Source: Actinomycetes bacterium
GTDB taxonomy: Bacteria; Actinomycetota; Acidimicrobiia; Acidimicrobiales; Acidimicrobiaceae
DNA length: 34,650 nt
Direction of reading: 5' to 3'
Assembly: GCA_021785005.1 (NCBI GenBank)
Contig: JAJYGT010000167.1
Span: forward strand, 1-34,650
Shown here: piece after piece, positions 8,131 through 16,781 of the stretch
Position numbering within the stretch: the stretch's first letter is position 1
How the letters are laid out: each line of letters opens with the position of its first letter
Notes under the pieces: model-generated
What the model saw: only the letters and a program-made list of their open reading frames with translations
The model's database searches: none
What the model was told of the DNA's origin: nothing
Position numbers and translations under genes: made by a program

Positions 8131-9624
8131 TCAGTTCTGTGGAAAACCAAAGTCCACGCCTGCGATTAATTCGTCGGCCCATCGTTGAGTGACCACTTTG
8201 CCGCGTGTATAAAACTTGACTCCTTCTTCACCGTGAATATGAGTATCCCCAAAGAGTGAATCCTTCGAACCTCCAAAGGAATAATAACTGACAGGAACTG
8301 GTATTGGAACGTTTATTCCAACCATTCCGGCATTTACAAGGCTCTGAAATCGCCGTGCCGCGACGCCAGATCTAGTGAAGATTGCCGCGCCATTGGCAAA
8401 AGGATTCGAATTTACAATTTGAAGTGCCTCGCTCGAGTCATGTGCCCTCACAACGCTTAGTACTGGACCGAAGATCTCATTTTTGTATACCGCCATCTCA
8501 GTCGATACTTTGTCGATCAACGTAGGACCAAGGTAAAATCCATTAGAACTCATGCAGTCATGGAGCCGACCATCAACTAATATTTTGGCTCCCTCATTTT
8601 CGGCCGAGTCAATAAACGAAACTACCTTGTGCTTGTGTTCTAGCGAGATCAAAGGTCCCATGTCTGTCGTTTCGTCGCTGCCGTAACCAACTCTGAGACT
8701 CTCTACTCGACTGATAATTAGCGAATTAAGCTCGTCGGCAACATCATCACCCACAATCACCAACACTGAAATGGCCATACATCTCTCACCAGCAGAGCCA
8801 AATGCCGCTGACACAACAGCGTCGGCGGCGGCATCTAGATCCGCATCTGGCAGAACCACCATATGGTTCTTAGCACCACCAAGAGCTTGAACTCGTTTTT
8901 TCTTTGAAGCCGCGCGCTCGTAGATATAAGATGCAATCGGGGTAGAACCTACAAAGCTCACCGCCTTGATGTTCTTATGGTCTAGGATTGCATCGACCAC
9001 CTCTTTGTCCCCCTGAACGACATTTAAAACGCCCTCAGGCAGTCCAGCCTCGTAAAATAGCTCCGCTAAAAAGATGGCTGCACTCGGATCTCGTTCTGAT
9101 GGTTTCAAAACAAACGCATTGCCTGTCGCAATAGCTACTGGAAACATCCACATTGGCACCATTGCAGGAAAGTTAAATGGCGTTATACCAGCGACAACAC
9201 CAAGAGGCTGGCGCATAGAAAACGTGTCTACGTTTCGGGAAACACCCTCGGAGTATTGAGCCTTTTGGAGTTGACCAATGCCGCACGCAAACTCGACGAC
9301 TTCTATACCACGTCGAACTTCACCGATTGCGTCAGCAATTGTTTTGCCATGTTCGCTAGAAATAATTCGCGCAACATCGGTTATGTTCTTATCCAACAAT
9401 TCGCGATATGCAAACATAATCCGAGCACGTTTGCTAATTGGCGCAAATCCCCAATCTTCAAATGCCGCTAGAGAACTATTTACCGCCAAGTCAACAGCGC
9501 TAGCGTCCCCCAGTAGAACTTTTCCCGAAATCTTGCCTGTTCCAGGATCGAAGATGTCTTGACTTCGGGCTGAGCTTCCAAGCCATTCTTTACCTGAAAT
9601 ATGGTGCCCTACGATTTTACCCAC
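8131..9624 (-). CDS. mmsA: CoA-acylating (methyl)malonate-semialdehyde dehydrogenase
   Basis: Oxidises malonate semialdehyde or methylmalonate semialdehyde with NAD and CoA to acetyl-CoA or propionyl-CoA, releasing CO2. 497 aa, full length. ALDH features: TPFNFPAMVPMWMFP (about 148-162), cofactor loop KPSERDPS (174-181), FVGST (224-228), ALGGAKNH (247-254) and the nucleophile Cys282 in GSAGERCMAIS. The usual ALDH general-base Glu in ELGG is replaced (ALGG), as is normal for this CoA-dependent subfamily. Start GTG at 9624 with GGAG nine bases before. The class III aminotransferase upstream, 82 bases away, would supply its semialdehyde substrate. Substrates could be from valine, inositol or pyrimidine breakdown; the aminotransferase favours beta-amino acids. 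Confidence 0.93.
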   Translation of the reverse strand: MGKIVGHHISGKEWLGSSARSQDIFDPGTGKISGKVLLGDASAVDLAVNSSLAAFEDWGFAPISKRARIMFAYRELLDKNITDVARIISSEHGKTIADAIGEVRRGIEVVEFACGIGQLQKAQYSEGVSRNVDTFSMRQPLGVVAGITPFNFPAMVPMWMFPVAIATGNAFVLKPSERDPSAAIFLAELFYEAGLPEGVLNVVQGDKEVVDAILDHKNIKAVSFVGSTPIASYIYERAASKKKRVQALGGAKNHMVVLPDADLDAAADAVVSAAFGSAGERCMAISVLVIVGDDVADELNSLIISRVESLRVGYGSDETTDMGPLISLEHKHKVVSFIDSAENEGAKILVDGRLHDCMSSNGFYLGPTLIDKVSTEMAVYKNEIFGPVLSVVRAHDSSEALQIVNSNPFANGAAIFTRSGVAARRFQSLVNAGMVGINVPIPVPVSYYSFGGSKDSLFGDTHIHGEEGVKFYTRGKVVTQRWADELIAGVDFGFPQN

Positions 9625-9706
9625 GGCTATTTCTCCATTTTTTCTTTGTTCAACCTGCCATTACATAAAAACTGCTTGGTCAGATGCATGTCAAGAATAA
9701 ATCCAA

Positions 9707-10996
9707 CTACCTAGATAAGTTCGCCAGACACTCGATAATGATGTCAACACCTTTATTGGCATCGTCAAGACTAAGTGACAATGGCGGCGCTATCCGAATC
9801 ACGTTGGCGTCTAAACCGCCTTTGCCAACTAGCAACTGCTTTACCTTGGTAGCTTCCAAAAACGAAGACGCAAGTTGAGGTGCGGGTATCGTAGAGTTGG
9901 GCTCGCATAACTCAATGCCTATCATCAGTCCCTTTCCTCTCACGTCTGCAACGCTCGCGAATTCTTGAGTCTCTGCGCTAAGACGATCCTTGATATGGGA
10001 TCCAATCTTTTTCGCATTTTGTTGTAAATCGTGGGCAAGTAAAAAGTCCAAATTTGCCAGCGCCCCACGAGCTACCAAGGGACCGCCACCAAATGTTGAA
10101 ATTGCGCTCGCGGGAATGGCATCAACCACTTCACCACGCCCAATTGCTCCAGCAATTGCCAGACCATTACCGAGCCCCTTGGCGAAAGTAATCAAATCCG
10201 GGATCATGCCATGTGCTTGATACCCCCAAAATGACTCACCTGTCCGACCCCATCCAGTTTGAACTTCATCCGAGATAAATAAAATTTCATATCGATCAAG
10301 CACTGCTTTTATCGCTTTAAAATAACCGTCAGGTGCTAAGGAAAATCCGCCAACCCCTTGGATAGGCTCTGCAATCAGCGCGGCAACGCCGCCAGGTAAA
10401 ACGCTATGCAACAAATCTTCGAGATCTATTACGCCTCTTCGAATATATTCTTCATCGCTAATTCCGGCCAAAGGACCACGAAGTCGCGAACCCCCCAGTA
10501 TGTAGTGAACATGAAATGGCGACAACGATGTGGCAGCATAACCTGGGTTCGAGGTTACCGCTAGTGCAGAAAAGGATCTACCGTGGTAGGAATTTCTAAC
10601 GGCCAACACTTGATTACTCCTGCGGTACGCCGTCGCGAAAAGAAGGGCCGCGTCATTAGCCTCTGTACCCGATGTGGTGAAAAAAACTTTAGCGTTGTCA
10701 ATCTCAGACAAGCGAGCCAATCGTTCGGCCAACTCAATCATCGGCTCAATGAGATATAGCGTCGAGGTGTGGATCATCTTGGAAGCCTGATCTTTGATCG
10801 CCTCGACAACCTCAGGCACACCATATCCTGTCATCGTCGTCAAAATGCCGCCGAAAAAATCCAAGTACTGAGTTCCATCTCGGTCGATAACATAGCTACC
10901 AGAACCTGATACCAGCTCAATAGGTTCTTTATATAAAAGACCCAGCCACTTTGGCATAACCGCTCGATGTCGCTGAAAAAGTTCGTGTTGAGACAC
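9707..10996 (-). CDS. Class III aminotransferase, AGXT2-like
   Basis: A 429-aa PLP-dependent aminotransferase of the AGXT2 / beta-alanine group. Visible: DFFGGILT (47-54), HTSTLYL (76-82), SGTEANDAALLFA (109-121), NSYHGRS (135-141), ISDEVQTGWGRTG with the PLP-pairing Asp243, and FAKGLGNGLA with the Schiff-base Lys273. GTG start at 10996 with GGAGG four to five bases before. Next to a malonate-semialdehyde dehydrogenase, the likely substrates are beta-alanine or 3-aminoisobutyrate, end products of uracil and thymine degradation. I saw no dihydropyrimidinase or beta-ureidopropionase here, so a GABA or other omega-amino acid role remains possible. Divergent from the MocR gene with 111 bases between. 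Confidence 0.88.
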   Translation of the reverse strand: MSQHELFQRHRAVMPKWLGLLYKEPIELVSGSGSYVIDRDGTQYLDFFGGILTTMTGYGVPEVVEAIKDQASKMIHTSTLYLIEPMIELAERLARLSEIDNAKVFFTTSGTEANDAALLFATAYRRSNQVLAVRNSYHGRSFSALAVTSNPGYAATSLSPFHVHYILGGSRLRGPLAGISDEEYIRRGVIDLEDLLHSVLPGGVAALIAEPIQGVGGFSLAPDGYFKAIKAVLDRYEILFISDEVQTGWGRTGESFWGYQAHGMIPDLITFAKGLGNGLAIAGAIGRGEVVDAIPASAISTFGGGPLVARGALANLDFLLAHDLQQNAKKIGSHIKDRLSAETQEFASVADVRGKGLMIGIELCEPNSTIPAPQLASSFLEATKVKQLLVGKGGLDANVIRIAPPLSLSLDDANKGVDIIIECLANLSR

Positions 10997-11055
10997 CGAT
11001 CCTCCAAACCGTTGAAACTTTAGCTTTTTAACAAATTACCGCGCTATCAAACCTT

Positions 11056-11092
11056 TTGTACTACTTTTTAGAGTATTTTAGTACTAGTACAA
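11056..11092. promoter_or_regulatory. Putative MocR operator in divergent promoter region
   Basis: TTGTACTA at 11056-11063 is the inverted repeat of TAGTACAA at 11085-11092. A further TAGTAC at 11079-11084 directly repeats the second arm, giving three copies of the hexamer TAGTAC or its complement. It lies between the aminotransferase and MocR starts and ends 15 bases before the MocR ATG, so it could serve autoregulation and control of both transcripts. MocR proteins typically bind repeated short boxes in such places. Confidence 0.55.
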
Positions 11093-11107
11093 CAAAGGAT
11101 TCTATGC

Positions 11108-12433
11108 ATGACAGTCAATTGGAGCGCAGCAATGTTCAATAGCAGCACTAATGCGATAGACATTGCTAAAACTATAGAGTTGTTGATTGATGAAAAGCAG
11201 TTAAATTACGGGGATAAGTTGCCTTCGATTCGCACATTGGCGAAACTACTTGGAGTCTCGCCTTCGACCACCGCGAGTAGTTATGCTCGCCTTGAACGCA
11301 CCGGCGCAATTACATCATCCGGTCGAAACGGAACCAAGGTCACAAAATCAGAAATTCGACATCCACGTGCCCGAGTTTTCCAGATGTCTCCGAATCAAGT
11401 CGACACCCGTGCACTAGACCTCTCAACGGGCTTTCCCGACCCATTGCTCTTACCTAATCCTTCGAATGCCCTGTCAAGCCTGCTGCTCGAAACTAGCGAC
11501 CATAAATTTCTAAACCGCAGCGTCTGCGACGAACTCCGGGAACCATTGGAAAAGTTGTTTCAAGACCCCTCACGCCACCTCACAGTCGTGAACGGCTCGT
11601 TAGACGCAATAGACCGCACATTAGCCCTTTATTGTCAACCCAAAGACAAAGTAATCGTAGAAGAACCAAACTTTCCAGCCATTCTGGACTTGATTGATGC
11701 GCACAAACTCATCCCCATTCCTGTAGAAATGGATGAGTTTGGAATCGATCCAGATTCCACAAGAAAGGCGCTGCAGCAAAAACCACAAGCAATAATTATC
11801 CAACCTCGAGCTCAAAATCCAAGTGGCGCTTCAATAACGCACCAACGCCTTTTAGATATCGCCGGCGTATTAGAGAAACATCCAGAGACGTTGATAATTG
11901 AAGACGACCACTCCGGCTTGGTTTGCTTGCAGGAACGAATCACGCTGGGAAACTATTTTCCTGATCGTACAATAACTATTTTCGGGTTCTCAAAGTCGCA
12001 CGGTCCGGATCTTAGGATTTCAGCAGTGATTGGACCAAAAGAACTGATATCCAAACTTGACGCGCGGCGACGTCTCGGGCCATCTTGGACCAGTGAGCTG
12101 CTTCAGCGAATTTTGGCTTATTTTCTTGTCGACCCCACATCTATCAAAACGGTCGATTTCGCGCGAACTGAGTATCAACGTCGACTTCATGATTTTATTA
12201 ATGCCACAAAACAAGCTGGAATACACATCAATTCAACCGACGGATTAAATGCCTGGGTACCCACTTCGTCCAACACTGGATTAATCACAGAACTCGCCCG
12301 CAACTCCATCGTAGTGGCTCCGGGAAATGCATTTTACCTAGACAGCGCGCATATGGGATTCGTGCGTATAACCACCGCATCGCTCGATCAGTTACCCGAA
12401 CAACTCCTAGATAGTCTTTCACACTGGAGCTAA
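11108..12433 (+). CDS. MocR-family regulator (GntR-HTH plus aminotransferase fold)
   Basis: 441 aa in two parts. Residues about 12-80 form a GntR winged helix: YGDKLPSIRTLAKLLGVSPSTTASSYARLE. From about 105 a fold-type-I aminotransferase domain follows, with QNPSG (236-240), IIEDDHSG (263-270) and the PLP lysine Lys296 in GFSKSHGPDLR. In this family PLP (and an amino ligand) bound to the second domain tunes DNA binding. It is divergent from the aminotransferase-dehydrogenase pair, so I infer that it activates that operon in response to an amino-acid substrate or its PLP adduct. The ATG at 11108 has AAAGGAT upstream. It is unlikely to be PdxR, because pdxST lies far away and the promoter shared is the catabolic one. 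Confidence 0.88.
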   Translation: MTVNWSAAMFNSSTNAIDIAKTIELLIDEKQLNYGDKLPSIRTLAKLLGVSPSTTASSYARLERTGAITSSGRNGTKVTKSEIRHPRARVFQMSPNQVDTRALDLSTGFPDPLLLPNPSNALSSLLLETSDHKFLNRSVCDELREPLEKLFQDPSRHLTVVNGSLDAIDRTLALYCQPKDKVIVEEPNFPAILDLIDAHKLIPIPVEMDEFGIDPDSTRKALQQKPQAIIIQPRAQNPSGASITHQRLLDIAGVLEKHPETLIIEDDHSGLVCLQERITLGNYFPDRTITIFGFSKSHGPDLRISAVIGPKELISKLDARRRLGPSWTSELLQRILAYFLVDPTSIKTVDFARTEYQRRLHDFINATKQAGIHINSTDGLNAWVPTSSNTGLITELARNSIVVAPGNAFYLDSAHMGFVRITTASLDQLPEQLLDSLSHWS

Positions 12434-12768
12434 GATCCAACTAAGGGTTTCGACAAGCGCCACTAGTAGTACTTGCACAAAACCCGCACACACCATCTCT
12501 ATTTACCATTGTATCACCAGTGATATGAAGCTTTCTTGTTCGCAAAGATATATACGCCGATCAATTCGTAGTTTGTAACAATCATTGAACACAAAATAGC
12601 TGCCCTAAAAAATCGGGTGTTGAGTAAAAACATGCGCAAAAACATCTTGTTGAGTTAGATGCTTTTTCACTAATTCCTATTCGTTGAATGAGCTAATGTT
12701 TTAATTAAAGGATACATCAAGTTTCAGGACAGATTTTTAGATCAATTTAGACAATGAGGAGGACCGTT
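12434..12768. other. Intergenic region before CBS gene
   Basis: 335 bases with no open frame of interest. It is AT-rich, notably around 12590-12720, and presumably holds the promoter of the CBS-domain gene. I saw no clear terminator for the MocR gene and no riboswitch-like structure. Confidence 0.4.
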
Positions 12769-13269
12769 ATGAGCAATGACATCGATCCGATCAAAACAGA
12801 ATCGCGAAAAGTGCAAGAAATCATGGTCACCGAATATATGGTTCTAACTGAAGCTGAGTCTGTACACGACGCGCTCAAAGTTCTGGCTGGCAGCGATCTG
12901 CCCATGCTTCCCGTCGTGGATACTAGCAATCAACTTGTCGGCGTGTTGTACGACGATGACCTCTTAATTGAAGAAGCCACACTTCCAGTTCCCCATGTAG
13001 TAGGGCTGTTCGGAGACGTCGCTGTATGGCCTCCAGCAATGCGCAAACTATCCACAGAGCTACGCAAGGCGTTCGCTACATCAGTCAAAGATGCAATGAA
13101 TACCAAATTCGAATTTGTAGGACCCGATGATTCAATTGAACAGGCGGCAACGATTATGCATCAAAACCACCTCTCGGCGATTCCAGTACTAAATCAAGAT
13201 GAGTTAGTTGGAATATTGACGATAAAAATTTTACTAAATGAGTTGCTCAGCACCATCGAGCACGATTAA
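12769..13269 (+). CDS. CBS-domain pair protein
   Basis: 166 aa, two CBS domains and little else. First repeat about residues 10-65: VQEIMVTEYMVLTEAESVH ... LPMLPVVD...LVGVLYDDDLL. Second about 100-160: VKDAMNTKFEFVGPDDSIEQA ... LSAIPVLNQDELVGILT. CBS pairs bind adenine nucleotides (AMP, ATP, SAM) and usually act as energy sensors. As a stand-alone protein the partner is unknown. The ATG at 12769 has AGGAGG six bases before; an upstream ATG at 12754 overlaps that ribosome binding site and is rejected. Convergent with ruvB, 20 bases apart. Confidence 0.88.
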   Translation: MSNDIDPIKTESRKVQEIMVTEYMVLTEAESVHDALKVLAGSDLPMLPVVDTSNQLVGVLYDDDLLIEEATLPVPHVVGLFGDVAVWPPAMRKLSTELRKAFATSVKDAMNTKFEFVGPDDSIEQAATIMHQNHLSAIPVLNQDELVGILTIKILLNELLSTIEHD

Positions 13270-13289
13270 ATCCCTAGTTATTGATCACT

Positions 13290-14363
13290 TCAAGTTCCAA
13301 ACAGACCTTGTATGGGTCGCTCGATTCCTAGGTGCTCAAACGCCAAGGCCAACGGTACCCTGCCTCGAGGTGTTCGGGCAATAAAGCCAGCTTGAATTAG
13401 AAATGGCTCATAGACATCTTCAATAGTTTCTGGTTCTTCACCAACCGTTGCGGCGATTGCAGATATTCCAACCGGATTTCCCCTGTAAGTGACACACATG
13501 GTCTCTAAGATCGTTCGATCTACCTTGTCAAGTCCTAGCACGTCCGCACCAAAAAATTCCAAAGCAAGCGAAGCTGCCTCTAAGGTGATGCTACCAGTAC
13601 CTTTTACCTCGGCATAATCTCTTACTCGGCGAAGCAATCTATTTGCAAGTCTGGGCGTGCCTCGGGAGCGCCTAGCGACCTCATAGCTTGCTTTTGAATC
13701 AATCTCTAGGCCAAGGATTGAAGCGGACCGCTCAACAATAAGCGATAACGCATCCACGTCGTAGTACTCAAGCCGCGACACGAACCCAAATCTGTCACGC
13801 AGCGGCCCGGTCAACATTCCAGTTCTGGTCGTCGCCCCGATGAGCGTGAAATGCGGCAAATCCAAGCGTATACTGCGTGCCGTTGGACCCTCACCAAGCA
13901 ATATATCCAATTTGAAGTCTTCCATTGCAGGGTAAAGAACTTCACCAGCTGCTTTAGTCATTCGATGGATTTCATCAATAAAGAGCACATCCCCATCGTT
14001 TAAAGCGTTCAATATCGCAGCCAGATCTCCGCCGCGAACCAGCGTAGGTCCCGATGCGACTCTGAACCCAGATCCCATTTCGTGTGCAACGATTTGGGCT
14101 AAAGAAGTCTTACCGAGACCTGGAGGACCAACAAACAGGAGGTGATCGACACTTTGATTTCGGCCAAGCGCGGCCCTAATCACAACATCCAAGTGTGCCT
14201 TTAGTTCAGGCTGTCCGATAAATTCTGCAAGCGACTTGGGTCTTATCGCAATATCTAGCGAAGAATCAGACGGTAAGGCTTTTGGATTACTCATATCGCC
14301 ACGTTTGAAGTTCTCCTCGTCAGACTGAGATACACCGCCTATAACTTCTTTTCTTGGACTCAT
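13290..14363 (-). CDS. ruvB: Holliday junction helicase RuvB
   Basis: AAA+ motor that drives branch migration with RuvA. 357 aa. Walker A GPPGLGKTS (about 79-87), Walker B VLFIDEIHR (126-134), the sensor block GATTRTGMLTGPLRDRFG, and the C-terminal winged helix ending RTPRGRVPLALAFEHLG. The ATG at 14363 overlaps the ruvA stop by four bases (ATGA), showing coupling. An internal ATG at residue 24 (MSNPKALPS) is an alternative start. It is last in the ruvC-ruvA-ruvB order. queA, often next, is displaced about 5.4 kb downstream. Confidence 0.97.
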   Translation of the reverse strand: MSPRKEVIGGVSQSDEENFKRGDMSNPKALPSDSSLDIAIRPKSLAEFIGQPELKAHLDVVIRAALGRNQSVDHLLFVGPPGLGKTSLAQIVAHEMGSGFRVASGPTLVRGGDLAAILNALNDGDVLFIDEIHRMTKAAGEVLYPAMEDFKLDILLGEGPTARSIRLDLPHFTLIGATTRTGMLTGPLRDRFGFVSRLEYYDVDALSLIVERSASILGLEIDSKASYEVARRSRGTPRLANRLLRRVRDYAEVKGTGSITLEAASLALEFFGADVLGLDKVDRTILETMCVTYRGNPVGISAIAATVGEEPETIEDVYEPFLIQAGFIARTPRGRVPLALAFEHLGIERPIQGLFGT

Positions 14364-14962
14364 TTTTTCAACTCCGCCAGCGCCAGTCGAACTCCATCTT
14401 CAACAGTAGTGGGTTCACTTATCCTTGCTAAAGCCGTACGAATCTCTTTAGAATCAAAGCCCAAGGAACTAAGCGCTTCTTCTACTTCAATCATCAAATT
14501 CCTTTGCGACTTATTCGTGCGTAGAGAACTCGGATGGTCAAGCGGAACAACCGATCTAAATGCTGAAATCTTGGAGTCCAAATCGACTAAAATCCTGTTC
14601 GCCGACTTCTCACCCACGCCAGGCAACGAAGTCAATACTTTTGTAGATTTGGACTCAATTGCATCTAGTAGCTCCTCAACCGAGAGCGACGAAGCTATTT
14701 GCATAGCAAGCGAAGGTCCTACCATGCGAACGCCAAGCAAAACGTCAAAAAAATTCCTCTCCCATAGCTCAAAAAACCCAAAGATTGAAATTGAATCTTC
14801 TCGCACGACTGTAACACAGTACAGCTCCAGATCGGAGCCGATTTCTGCCAACAGGATCCTTTCAGGTGACAGTTGGACAAGATACCCGACACCTGCGACA
14901 TCAACAATTATTGAGCGAGGACTTACCTTGGCGCGAACTTGTCCCTTCAAAAAGGCAATCAC
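14360..14962 (-). CDS. ruvA: Holliday junction binding protein RuvA
   Basis: Tetrameric protein that clamps the four-way junction and loads RuvB. About 200 aa: OB-fold N-terminus (IAFLKGQVRAK ... VDVAGVGYLVQL), helix-hairpin-helix repeats (LLGVRMVGPSLAMQIASSLS and LTSLPGVGEKSANRILVDL), and the RuvB-binding C-terminal domain (EVEEALSSLGFDSKEIRTAL). RuvA proteins normally begin M-I-x-x-L-x-G, so I place the start at the GTG at 14962; a GTG four codons earlier (14974) is possible. It lies 31 bases after ruvC. Confidence 0.95.
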   Translation of the reverse strand: MIAFLKGQVRAKVSPRSIIVDVAGVGYLVQLSPERILLAEIGSDLELYCVTVVREDSISIFGFFELWERNFFDVLLGVRMVGPSLAMQIASSLSVEELLDAIESKSTKVLTSLPGVGEKSANRILVDLDSKISAFRSVVPLDHPSSLRTNKSQRNLMIEVEEALSSLGFDSKEIRTALARISEPTTVEDGVRLALAELKK

Positions 14963-14993
14963 AGTGCAATGCACCTCACTTAATTCTTAGAGA

Positions 14994-15503
14994 CTAATTT
15001 GCTTGAAGTACTCCGCTACCTTTCACCTTAGCAATATGACAAAGACCAAGTGCGATTGCGTCAGCAACATCCGGAGGTTCTGGTAACTTTTCAAGATCCA
15101 ATAATAGTTGAATCATGCGTTGCATTTGGAACTTTGTGGCATTGCCATAACCCGCAACTGCGAGTTTTACCTCAGCTGCGCTGTATTCTACAAGTGGAAT
15201 CCCAGCGTCATGGCACGCCATATGCACTAGTCCCACCGCTTGTCCGACCGCAAACGCAGTCTTGGCATTTTTCCGAAAGAGTATGCGCTCGATAGCAATC
15301 ACCTCGGGTTCGAACTCACCAAGCAACGATTTAATGTCGTTGGAAAACACCCGAAGTCGACTACCCAAGCTCGCATCGGGCGAAGTTGTGATAAGTCCGC
15401 CAGATAGGAAGGTTGCACCGGATCTACCTGCCAATGATTTCGCATCACTCACGACACCATATCCACAACGCGACAACCCTGGATCTATGCCTACCACTAA
15501 CAA
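14994..15503 (-). CDS. ruvC: Holliday junction endonuclease RuvC
   Basis: Resolves Holliday junctions by paired nicks. 169 aa, RNase-H-like fold. Catalytic acids are all present: Asp7 in GIDPGLSRCGYG, Glu72 in IAIERILF, and Asp145 and Asp148 in PPDVADAIALG. The start appears to be TTG at 15503, directly before LVVGID; a GTG two codons later is possible. It opens the ruvCAB group and follows the peroxiredoxin gene by 46 bases on the same strand. Confidence 0.95.
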   Translation of the reverse strand: MLVVGIDPGLSRCGYGVVSDAKSLAGRSGATFLSGGLITTSPDASLGSRLRVFSNDIKSLLGEFEPEVIAIERILFRKNAKTAFAVGQAVGLVHMACHDAGIPLVEYSAAEVKLAVAGYGNATKFQMQRMIQLLLDLEKLPEPPDVADAIALGLCHIAKVKGSGVLQAN

Positions 15504-15549
15504 GGTTATCTAACTTTCAATTAGGCGACTAGGTCGAGCCACGTAAAAT

Positions 15550-16011
15550 TCAATCTACCCGCTCAGCATGCTCTAGCGCAAACAAAAGATCTTTAGTGGG
15601 TTTGTAAGTCGCTCCAGCAGTAGAACGGTGACTATAGGTTATTATGCCTTGTCTATTGATCACAAATATACTTCTTCGATAAAATCCCAAGGGACCAAGA
15701 ACTTGATAAGCCTTTGCAACTTCTTTGTCCTTGTCAGATAGTAGAGGAAAAGTAATCTCGTTTTTAATTGCAAAATTCTCATGGGATTCCAAATCCTGAG
15801 GCGAAATCCCCCATACCAAAGCTCCGAGATTCGAAAAATCCGCCATGCCATCCGAATACGCCCGCAGCTGCAATGAGCAAACCGGGGAGTGATCTTGGGG
15901 GTAAAACGCCAAAACCAGAGGCGTTCCCAAAACTCCCGCCAGGCAATAATCTGCCAACGGACTCCCAGAAAGGCAAAACTCTGGAGCTTTATCTCCGATT
16001 CCAACAGCCAT
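15550..16011 (-). CDS. Peroxiredoxin (AhpC/TSA family, probably 1-Cys)
   Basis: 153-aa thiol peroxidase of the Bcp/AhpE group. The peroxidatic cysteine is Cys45 in FYPQDHSPVCSLQLRAY. Bcp proteins often carry a resolving Cys five residues on; here that place is Arg, so it is more AhpE-like and probably resolved by a low-molecular-weight thiol such as mycothiol, which fits the mshC gene at the window end. A later conserved block is FYRRSIFVIN. The ATG at 16011 overlaps the yebC stop (TGATG), with GGAGG four bases before, so the two are coupled. Two further cysteines (13, 23) lie near the N-terminus. Confidence 0.85.
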   Translation of the reverse strand: MAVGIGDKAPEFCLSGSPLADYCLAGVLGTPLVLAFYPQDHSPVCSLQLRAYSDGMADFSNLGALVWGISPQDLESHENFAIKNEITFPLLSDKDKEVAKAYQVLGPLGFYRRSIFVINRQGIITYSHRSTAGATYKPTKDLLFALEHAERVD

Positions 16012-16760
16012 CAAGCCTCCACTAACTCAAGTATCGCATCCGAAATATCAAAATTCGCATACACATTTTGAACATCATCTAGATCTTCCAGTGCATCAAC
16101 CAATCTCAGCACCTTGCGAGCTTCGATCTCGTCGTCAAGCAGTATGGTCGATGCAGGTACCATCGATAATTCTGCGCTGGTAACCTTATAACCCGCGCCT
16201 TCAAGAGTATCTCTTAGAGTATTTAACGCCTGAGTCGGACACAGAATCTGCCAACTGTCGCCGACATCCACGAGATCTTCGGCCCCAGCGTCAGCAGCTG
16301 TCAACATAAGTTCATCCTCATCGCTCGTCCTTGGCAACAACAAGACACCTTTACGCTCAAACTGCCAGGCAACTGCTCCAGGCTCGGCCATCGAGCCGCC
16401 ATTTTTTGAAAATATGGTTCGAACATCCGGTCCAGTACGGTTTCGGTTGTCCGTAAGGCACTCAACGATTATTGCCACCCCACCGGCTGCATATCCCTCA
16501 TAGGACACCGCTTCATATTTGACGCCTTCAAGCTCACCAGTTCCTCGTTTTATGGCTCGCTCAATGGTGTCAAGTGGTACGGAAGCCTCCCGTGCTTTGG
16601 CATACATCGTTCGCAAACTTGCGTTCGCATTGATATCCCCGCCGCCTTCACGTGCCGCTACTTCAACCTGGCGTATCAGCTTGGCAAAAAGCTTGCCGCG
16701 CGCTTTGTCCTGCGCACCTTTTTTATGCTTTATCGTTGCCCACTTGGAATGACCTGACAT
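16011..16760 (-). CDS. yebC: YebC/PmpR/TACO1-family protein
   Basis: 249 aa, a typical full-length member: MSGHSKWATIKHKKGAQDKARGK-type start (first 19 residues clear), then EASVPLDTIERAIKRGTGE, YEGYAAGGVAIIVECLTDNRNRT and an acidic C-terminus. YebC proteins have been described as transcription regulators and, more recently, as ribosome-associated factors that help at proline-rich stretches. It sits between pdxT and the peroxiredoxin in the run to ruvC, as yebC does in other actinobacteria. ATG start at 16760. Confidence 0.95.
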   Translation of the reverse strand: MSGHSKWATIKHKKGAQDKARGKLFAKLIRQVEVAAREGGGDINANASLRTMYAKAREASVPLDTIERAIKRGTGELEGVKYEAVSYEGYAAGGVAIIVECLTDNRNRTGPDVRTIFSKNGGSMAEPGAVAWQFERKGVLLLPRTSDEDELMLTAADAGAEDLVDVGDSWQILCPTQALNTLRDTLEGAGYKVTSAELSMVPASTILLDDEIEARKVLRLVDALEDLDDVQNVYANFDISDAILELVEA

Positions 16761-16781
16761 AATTACACCTCAGTATACGAC

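Noticed and set aside
12754-12768. Earlier ATG start for the CBS protein
   Set aside because: It overlaps the AGGAGG ribosome binding site that serves the ATG at 12769.
14409-14990. 193-codon plus-strand frame
   Set aside because: Exactly antisense to ruvA; serine-rich translation typical of a shadow frame.
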